A program made the position numbers and the translations under genes. A stretch of DNA of 15,738 bases, taken from assembly GCA_036244855.1 (NCBI GenBank), contig BQKZ01002984.1, positions 30,430 to 46,167 of the forward strand, read 5' to 3'. Shown piece after piece: positions 1 through 9,200 of this stretch (position 1 is its first letter; each line of letters begins with the position of its first letter). The notes beneath the pieces are model-generated. The model ran no database searches. It saw nothing but the letters and a program-made list of their open reading frames with translations, and was not told the DNA's origin. The DNA comes from Temnopleurus reevesii. Its lineage: Eukaryota > Echinodermata > Echinoidea > Temnopleuroida > Temnopleuridae.

Positions 1-87
1 TTTTTTCGAGGAAAATCCCACTTTGATCGTTCAAGAAAAGATGTAATAATAAACATTTTCATTATTTTCTTTTGTTTCTATGAACAG

Positions 88-238
88 GGATTACGATGAC
101 GGAGCCGACGTCGTACTCGCGGCCAACCACCAGGTCGCAGTCCAAACGTCTTTCGATGGAGACGGAGGAGCTGAAGACCAAACCCACGTCGAATGGTACA
201 TCGGTCGACAGGAAAGCAGGCCAGTGGGGACGTGCTTG
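88..238 (+). CDS. DHCR7: DHCR7 coding exon 1 (start codon at 96)
   Basis: The reading frame starts at ATG 96 and gives a 47-residue hydrophilic N-terminus rich in Ser, Thr and Lys, followed by GQWGRAW. That motif matches vertebrate DHCR7 just before its first membrane segment. The exon ends TG|GTAAAT at 238/239, and the split Trp codon is completed by the first G of exon 2. I chose ATG 96 because an in-frame TGA lies at 81-83 and there is an A at -3. A pyrimidine-rich stretch ending in AG at 86-87 looks like a splice acceptor, so 88-95 is probably the end of the 5' UTR and a non-coding first exon lies upstream. The ATG at 80 is in another frame and runs into the intron. Confidence 0.88.
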
Positions 239-3200
239 GTAAATTCATTTATTCATTTGATGAAAAACTACTGACCAGACATATTACCATTATTAAAAAT
301 GAAACATAAACGACAAAAGGCATTATCCCTATCCGCCCCCCGACCCCTCCCGAGCATCCATAAGAAAAGGAATGTCTCCATCTCAAAGTGACTACATAAT
401 CGGCAAAGCAGAAAACGAGCAAAAGCGTGCACAATCTGGAATCGAACGTTAAAGGGCCAAAAATATAAAAACACAATTTCACTGGAATTCTGATCATACT
501 CCGCAGAGGACCTTTGTTCCTTGATCGGTAAAAGCAAATGGGTGTTGCTCTCATTTTAAGGCATATAATCAACCCTCAATGTTTTCCAATATAACAATAG
601 GTAATAATGGTGGGATTGTTTTGTGCGTTGGATTTGCTTTGTCGAAAATATGATCAATAATTCGATACCACGCGTTGCCTCTTTGAGTACCCCATTCACA
701 GTATTGATTTCAAAAGCGGCTTGATATAAAGCCCTGGTCACATAGGACCCCGGAAGCAACACGTTTCACCCCGACTCGTTGTTCTGAGGCAGTTAAGTGT
801 GAATTAACAAAGAGTCGGGGTGAATCGTGTTGCTTCCGGGGTCCTGTGTGACCGGGCCTTACGCTTGCTCGCTCTAGACATCAGGGGCAGTGTAAACTAA
901 TAGATTAGGTTTATGGATTTTCTACTACCATGACAGACGAGGGAGATGCCCTTAGCGGTGGTCCACCAAATCGTAAAAGATTTCAATCATTCAACACCAG
1001 AACCAGACCTCCCAACCATTAGACCAACCATTATTTTGAGAGAGTTCCAAGACCATTTCAAAACAATATTTCCTTTTTTTCTGCACATCATGATTCCTCT
1101 TATTCCGCACATCATTCCTCATTTTCTGTTTTATGGGTTGGGAGGCCTGCAGAACTGATGCAAGTCGTTCGAAACACCGCCCGGTCTTACTTTACGCACA
1201 CGTGGTGTGTAATGTTCTCCCATAAAAATGAAGTGGCTACCCTGAGTAAATAATGAATACTGCGCCTTGGGCACTCCACAGAGTGGATTAGGCGCTATAC
1301 AGATGTCATTATTATTATTAATATAACTATTACTATTACTATTACTATAACTATTACTATTACTATTACTATTATTATTTTTCTTATTTTCATTATTACC
1401 CACAGGGAGGTTGATGTCTTCACGACGGTCGGCATACTCGCTCTCCTTAGGCCCCGGTCACATAGGACCCCGGAAGCAACACGATTCACCCGACTGTTGT
1501 TCTGAGGCAGTGAACTGTGAATTGACAAAGAGTCGGGGTGAATCGTGTTGCTTCCGGGGTCCTATGTGACCGGGGTTTTACCCTCATCCCTCTTGTGCTA
1601 TACCTTATTACACTACTCCATGCTTGCCCTGACCATAAAGATAAATTGGCTACCCTGAGTAAACAAATATTACTACTGTCGTTATTGCCCACAGGCTGAC
1701 AGGGAGGTGATGTCTTCATGACGGTCGGCGTATTAGCCCTCCTGACCCTCATCCCTCTTGTTGTGCTCTACGTCCACGTGGCTTGTACCCACTATCAGTG
1801 ATCCCTGCTCGCTCCACTTATGAAGATAAAGTGTCTACCCTGAGTAAATATATATTATTATTGCTATTAATACCCACAGGGAGGTGGATGTCTTTACAAC
1901 GGTAGGCGTACTTGCTCTCCTAACCCTCATCCCTCTGGTTGTGCTTTATGTCCACGTGGCCTGCACCAACTAAAGTGGCTACCCTGAGTAAATAGTCGTT
2001 ATTGTTATTATTACCCACAGGGAGGTTGATGTCTTCACAACGGTCGGTGTTCTCGCTCTCCTAACCCTCATCCCTCTGGTTGTGCTCTATGTACACGTGG
2101 CCTGTACCCACTACCAATGCTCCTTGCTCGCCCCACCCATGAAGATGAAGGAGGGATCGCTCACGCTCGCGATGCTATGGGAACAGTCCCCATCGATCAC
2201 ATGGGATGGTGTTGCCATTTGGAGCATCTGGATGGTTATTCAGGTAAGCCTCTTTTTCCTATGATCTTGATATGTGGTCAAGAATTTCATAAGAGGGGCC
2301 CATTCCCTATGCAAATTAAACAAACAAGTAAACAAAAATCAACAACAGCAACAAATGCAAAAAAAAGGTATATCATTATATTCCAGTCATGCACCCGTGG
2401 AGAATGTTTGGTCTTTCCTCTTTTTGATGTCTCTGTATTGATTTTTCCATTGTTAAATAAAAAGATGAACTACAAGTTCATTGATCTGCGATTTGACAAT
2501 GCAGCTCTAGAGCAATCGAAAGGAAATTGTAAACTAATCGTGAATACTTATGCTTTTGTGTGTTATGTTTGTTCGTGACGTTTCCACGGCAGCATTATTC
2601 ATCTTACTTCTCACATCAATAGTCGTCATTTGTATTTCCTGGTTGCTTCAGATACAAGCAGTGATTCATTATGTTCATGCTGATGATCGCGGCTACCAGT
2701 CTTGTACTCACATANGCATACCCTGCTTGAAAAAGGGGATATGGGCTTTCAATTAATCCCATTATCGAATCTCTCACTACCAACCGGGTTGAGGTTTTGT
2801 AGTTGGTCAGGGATTGAAAGTAGATTGTGGCTGAGAGAAGCATGTGGCTATCGACGCTATATTTCCTCATTGACCTAAAAAAAAAACAGTCTGGGATAAG
2901 CTTGATCGAACTCAATTGTCTTTGCCTAGATTCTTCGACATCGATCACGTTGGCATTGAGTCATTATTTTCATATGAAGAGAAATTACGATGAAATTACA
3001 TGAAGAGGGCCTTGACAACCGGCTACTGTCCAAGCAGCTGTAAACTTAATTATAACTGAAGCTTATACTTAGGTCTTGCATCCTGTAATATCTCTGTATT
3101 GATTTTTCCATTGTTAAATAAAAAGATGAACTACAAGTTCATTGATCTGCGATTTGACAATGCAGCTCTAGAGCAATCGAAAGGAAATTGTAAACTAATC

Positions 3201-6200
3201 GTGAATACGACTGCTTTTGTGAGTTGAGTTTGTTCGTGACGTTTCTACGGCAGAATTATTCATCTTACTTCTCACATCGATATTTGTCATTTGTATTTCC
3301 TGGTTGCTTCAGATACAAGCAGTGATTCATTATGATGCTCGCGGCTACCAGTCTTTCACTCACATACGTACAATATCAGAACAACACCATTTGTAAAGGT
3401 ATAAAAGGTGGAGTAAATGACACCCTACTGTTATTCTACTCCATGAAACTGTTTTATGAACGGATTAAAAAAAAAGGAAATGCAATTTATCAGCGGTTGC
3501 TAGTTTATAGCAGCACCTTGAGTATTTATGTATTCCATCAAGAATTATCGTCAGATTGTAACATTGGGAACCAACCCTGGAATTATTATGATGTCAGTAG
3601 ATGGAGAAACATTGAGATGAGTTAACTCCTAAAATCTGAACAAAATCAGATAATGTATTGAAAAGTTATAAATATTCTAAGTCGTATAGATACCATGATC
3701 CCTGCTGCTGTTGGAGATACATCTGATCGGCAACGTTGACGGAATCTATGACGTCATGTCGGGCAACTCACCGTTCATTCTGTGTAGAATAATTCATATT
3801 TTCTTTTGCTTTTCAGAAAAGTCAACAAAAATGTTGGTTTTTCGCTTGAGTATGGCAAACCTTTATAAATTTTGCACGTGTTTAGGGAAGACTTATTATT
3901 TTGAACCCGAACGCTAAAGTTTACATTCAGATCGATTTGTTAGAGTTTTGTACACGCAAGTGAATGGAGAGTTTTCCGCGATTACCTCACCAGATTATAC
4001 CAAGTTGCCGACCGCACGGATCCCTATCAGCGGCAGGGATCTCGCCGGGAATTTGAAAATGTATAACTTTTCAACGCATTATCTGATTTTGTTAAGATAT
4101 TCACAGTTTCCTCATCTCATTATTCTTTATCTACCGACATCAAAATGGTTCCAGGGTTGGATTCCCGTTTAAATACAAATGCACTTCATATTACTTATCG
4201 TTGACTCAGAAAAAATCTATATTTGTTTTACCGTTTCATGTTAAGTTGCTTGATCACAATCCATTATTCACATGCCAATGTTGTGAGTTCATTATACTCT
4301 GGTGGTGTTTGACTAAGATAAGAACGTTTTCCCCTTTTATATGTTCTTTTTAATGTACAGCATATTGTTTGCAAAGATATTGTGTTGAATGCAGAATAAA
4401 TAAAACAGAAACGAAAGACTTCGAGAACGACTGGTATGCTTTGTGCTGAATATTCGCAATATTGTCAATTATTTATGAGCACAAGAGCTGATACAATTTT
4501 TCTTGAAAGCCGTTCTTAAAATATTTCATATAATTGGTCTAACACTGCCCCTGTCTCACAAGTTCGAATCACAAATGTGAATTCAGTCTTCTCTATGTCT
4601 TACTTCGTGTATGATGCTAAAAAGACGCTCACAGCATACATGGCATAGGGATCGGTGGTATCTGTCAAATGATTGTTTCGCTTGGCTCCTACGAGAGGGC
4701 GTTTTTGCACATATTTTCTTTTCCAGATCCAGTGCATTTCACGTCCTGAAGCATTGTCAGTGCACATGGTGCAGGAGCATGTAACATAAGCATTTACTCT
4801 TACGATAAGTCTTAATCGTGAGTCTGTGGCAAAACGTGTAGAATAGAGATACGATTAGTTGCAAAATTAAGCATTTATATCCTTATACGTTACATGCCTC
4901 AAGCCTTAGAATCTGAAGAACACATTGCTTCGTAATGTATCATACTTAGCGGGATTTCTTGTTCATGTAGGACATGATAAAGTAATAGTAGAACAGCAAC
5001 ATCAACATTGGAATGACTTATTGATCCCATGGATCTGAAATAATCCAATGATCTACAAACATTACGTGTCCTTTGCAGTAAACCCTGCTGCAAGCGACCT
5101 AGGAAAGCATGCATAAGCCTCTCATCTACCAAGTCAATATCATAAATATCAAGATCCACTGTAATCCACGCGCGATTTGTCGTTGACTTTGCCCCAGTCT
5201 ATTTCGTTGAACTTTAGCAGAGATATGTGACTTCTTTGTGATTATGCACAGAATATTTTTTACACATAATAAACACGCTCAGCAGATTCATGATTTACCT
5301 AATCACATCAACTGCCACCGACATGATATGAACTTGGGTACAAGTTTGTTAACCTTCGACCTTTATATATTCGTCCTCCATTTTTACTTAGTTGTTTTTT
5401 GTTTGTTTGTCCTCATTATTTTTTTTTTTATAATGAAACAATAAGTGAATACAGAATGACTTCAGCGTCTTCTCATGCCGAATGCATATAAGATCAAACT
5501 TTGGCAGAAGCTTTTAGGTTAAGGATCATTCACGTAAAAAAGAGGGGGGATGATTTATTCTTGTGCATTTGAAGTACAGTTTATTGCAATCAATCGTGTT
5601 TATGTCTCTTAAATAACACAACATTAATTTGTTTAAAATATAGGTAGTTTTGTGGGGTCTTTTTTTTTGTTGCAGTTTTGTTTAATCCACCTTGTGTGTT
5701 TCTAATTCGACAATAATATAAAAGAATATTATATAATATAATATACATTATTATAATATTATGATATGATATGAAAGAATATCGTGTCAAAGGGATCTAC
5801 TCTTGGTGTTTATCGCAGTAACATCGCGACAGAATATTAGATATTTTCAAGTATTTATTTACATATTCAACAGAATACTTGCGTTATCAGTTTGAATAAT
5901 TTGTCATCGATTGATATACCATGTTTGTGCTTCCACTTTTAGAGTAAGCGATATGGAATCTTTAGAGTTAACTCCATTAAATTGGCATATCGCATCGATA
6001 TGTGCGCTCATGTCATAATTATTGTGTTTAGATAGTTAATCAATTCACACATTAACTTTTATTTGATTTATAATTTCCTCCTTGAGATAACAATGATTGT
6101 GTCTGACAAATTTAGTACATGTATTTGTTGAATGTTTATCGGACGATGACTCTGCTGTCTAGATTATGAAAAGTAAGGTCGAGATAAGACTAGATTGCGA

Positions 6201-9200
6201 ATGACCTGAAACGCACAATAAACCTCGGCGTGTTAAGTTCAGAATAGATTCTAAGAAGGAACAATCTTTCCGAATTTTTCTTTGATTTCGAAAGCACTTA
6301 TTTTAAACTTGTTATTTTTCCCTGGCCTAAAGTTAAAACAAAGGATGCAGATTCTAGCGTTCTTTATTAACAGACGTTTATATTGACAACCCGAAAAAAA
6401 ACTAAAAACTAAAACTTGCCCCACATAGCAACAAGTGATACATGCCAAGTGGATTCCAAGTAAATTTATTGGTTGGCACGAAACGTGCATAACATTTTAA
6501 TGTAATATTAAGCCGTTCCATTGATTGATGTAAATATGGTAATAGAGATGGTGATGCCATATCATTTTCCCTTTTTTCAGAAAAATCTTATTTAAAAATA
6601 ACTTCACCCCAACCATGAATAGAAAAAAAGAATTTGCACTAGTAACGACTTTATTAGCAGTTATCAATCTCTTGTTTGTTAAATGTTCAGTGTTTATGGA
6701 GTTTGTTTGTTTGTTTGTTTTGGCCAATCTATTTTCAATAATTTGGAAGTAAAATTGCCCCGTAATGTGTAAGTATTAAAGTTGCACTAACGTACGTAGT
6801 TGTCAATTAGATTTCAGGAAGTTTCCGGAGGCCCTTTTTCAAATTCGGAGTATTGAGCATTTACACCAATCGAATTTCAGAATATAACGATTTTTTTTTT
6901 TTGGGGGGGGGGCGTGACAGCCTTGTTTGTTCAATCACAATTATATTTATTGTTTGAAAGAGGTTCATCGTGAGACAACTGATTAACACTCTTCAATTAA
7001 CAATGATATCAATAATAATGCTGATGATTCACTATTGATGTATTCAATATAGCGATTGTATGCTTCTGTCTTAGTGTGGGCGGTGCTTACTATTGTCTTA
7101 TTGTTAGCAGTATACTTTAGCACGAAGACGGAACTCAGATGGGCATTGGTTAGATAACGTACTTGGAAAGTTTGCCCCAAACTTTCCAGTGTGTGAGTTT
7201 TAGTTTTGACACGAGACGGTTAAGGATTCCATATACCGTGTAGACGATATGGCTATTGTGACTTCTACTCGAAAGACGTGAAAAAGACACCCCTTCGCCT
7301 CCCTGAAAAAGAACAAAAAATAGACAAAACAGAAAATCCCCCAAAACAGAAATGTACAAACGACATCAAAAACACGTAGAGGTTTACGTGATTGCACGGG
7401 TTTGGCACTTGCATCTGTATCGTTAAATTCCACACAAAATCAAAGATTATTTTCGAAGATTTACTTTTTTGGAACATTGTCTCGTGATGAAGCTGAAACG
7501 GTGCTCTGGAATCGGAGTGTGCACAGGTGAAAGGGGGCTTGAACTAACGCCCCTCACCTCCCTCACCATCCTCATTTTGCAGCAAGCATGCTAAGGTCTA
7601 TTTTGGGCAAAAGTATGTAACACCACCCAACCCAATCCCCCCACACAAACACGCACACACACTCTCAGTACACTTGGCACGAGTTTAATATTTCTAAATT
7701 TAGATGCTGTATGAGAATAGGTGCTTGACTGTTCGCTTTCATGTATTTAACAAAAAAAGAAGGTGAGTTCACAAACGCATGAGCATAATATTATCTCGTC
7801 CGCAACTCTGTATCGTCAACCCTAAACAGACTGGGCCAGTGGGGGTGCTATAATTAGACCCCTCTCCTAGACATTTTGCGCGATAAGGCAGAAACGCGAA
7901 ATTTCTAGAGAATTTTAGTTTACTTGTCGGGAAACTTTTGAGAACAATTTTTAAACTACCCCCCCCCCACCCACCAGATTCCCTAGTCTCTAAAATAGTT
8001 CAGTCTATATAGGGCTAAAGAAAAAGTAGTGACGTTACTAATTATGTTAACGAAGTAATATATCATTCTCGTATTCTTCCTTTGCAGATCGTTCTATTCT
8101 ACCTCCCAGATCTATTCCAGTACATGATTCCCGGGTATGTTGGCGGCATACAGCTGGGCGCAGTCACACCATCAGGCATACGTAACCCGTACAACATAAA
8201 CGGTCTACAGGCCTGGTTCATTTCGAACGGGCTCTTCGTCGCGAATGCGTATTTTCGCTGGTTCTCGCCGTCAATCGTGTTCGACCACCGAGGCTCGCTG
8301 CTGTGGACTGCCAATGCAATCGGCCTCAGCGTTGCGACTTTTGCCATCGTGAAGGTGAGTCATAGGGAGAGCTTGAATTTATAACGAGTTTATTTGTGGA
8401 AGCGTCGTGGGGTAGAGGTTCTAACTCACGCCTTTCATGCAGAGGTCCGCGGTTCGAGTCCTGCCCATGGCTATGATTTCCTTCAGTAAGAAACTAGTCA
8501 ACATTGTGTTGCACTCAACCCAGATGAGGTGAAAGGGTACCTGGTAGGAATATATTCCTTGAAATGCATAAACACCTCCCGAGCTGCTATTGCTTAAACC
8601 AGGGTAATAATACTTCATTAATTGTAGAGCGCTTAGAGACTTCTAGCAGAGGTAATAAGCGCTATTGAAGAACTGCATATCATTATCATTATTATTAAAA
8701 ATCTCCATCCATGTACCCTCATAAGATCATTACATTCATGTTGTGCCCGAGCCCCGTTTATATGACCGACCTGTTGATCTAGAATTAAACACAATTAACA
8801 GTCAAATTGTCAGAAATGGTCAGATCAATTCATTAGGGGTTTCCCTCTTCTTTTTTTTTTTAATTCGATTTGGTGGTAGGGTTCCCGGACACTTAAAACA
8901 AATGAAACAGCCACCTCATTTTCCTTGAAATTTCACAAAAGCTATGAATCAACTAAGTTAAATAGCTATGAGCATTACTTTCAAACAAATCATGAAATCT
9001 TGCTTCCAAGTTTCTTGAAATTGCCGTTTTGACAGGATCCCTAACCAGTCCGAACACCCAACAGCCGAATGACTAGGTATTACCGTTAATCTTATTCATT
9101 TGTTTGTTTTCTTTGTACAGGCGTATTTCTTTCCCACTCATGCGCCTGACCGTGTGTTTACAGGAAACATCTTCTATGACTACATGATGGGCATTGAGTT

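Noticed and set aside
80..274. ATG at 80 as the gene start
   Set aside because: It is in a different frame from the DHCR7 protein, overlaps a probable splice acceptor and reads into intron 1.
1131..1528. Reverse-strand frames with long Asn/Ser or Ile/Val runs
   Set aside because: They are translations of the ATT/ACT microsatellite and of exon 2 copy A in the wrong strand.
1406..2243. Exon 2 copies as mutually exclusive alternative exons
   Set aside because: Copies A-C lack the second half of the exon and a normal donor and contain stops or indels, so they cannot substitute for exon 2.
3749..3756. TGACGTCA as a CREB-type regulatory site
   Set aside because: A lone 8-base palindrome deep in an intron, with no companion sites, is expected by chance often enough.
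8099..8347. Open frames antisense or out of frame to DHCR7 exons (also 10027-10221, 11450-11686 and 11278-11673)
   Set aside because: They are shadows of GC-rich conserved exons; the sense frame matches DHCR7 throughout.
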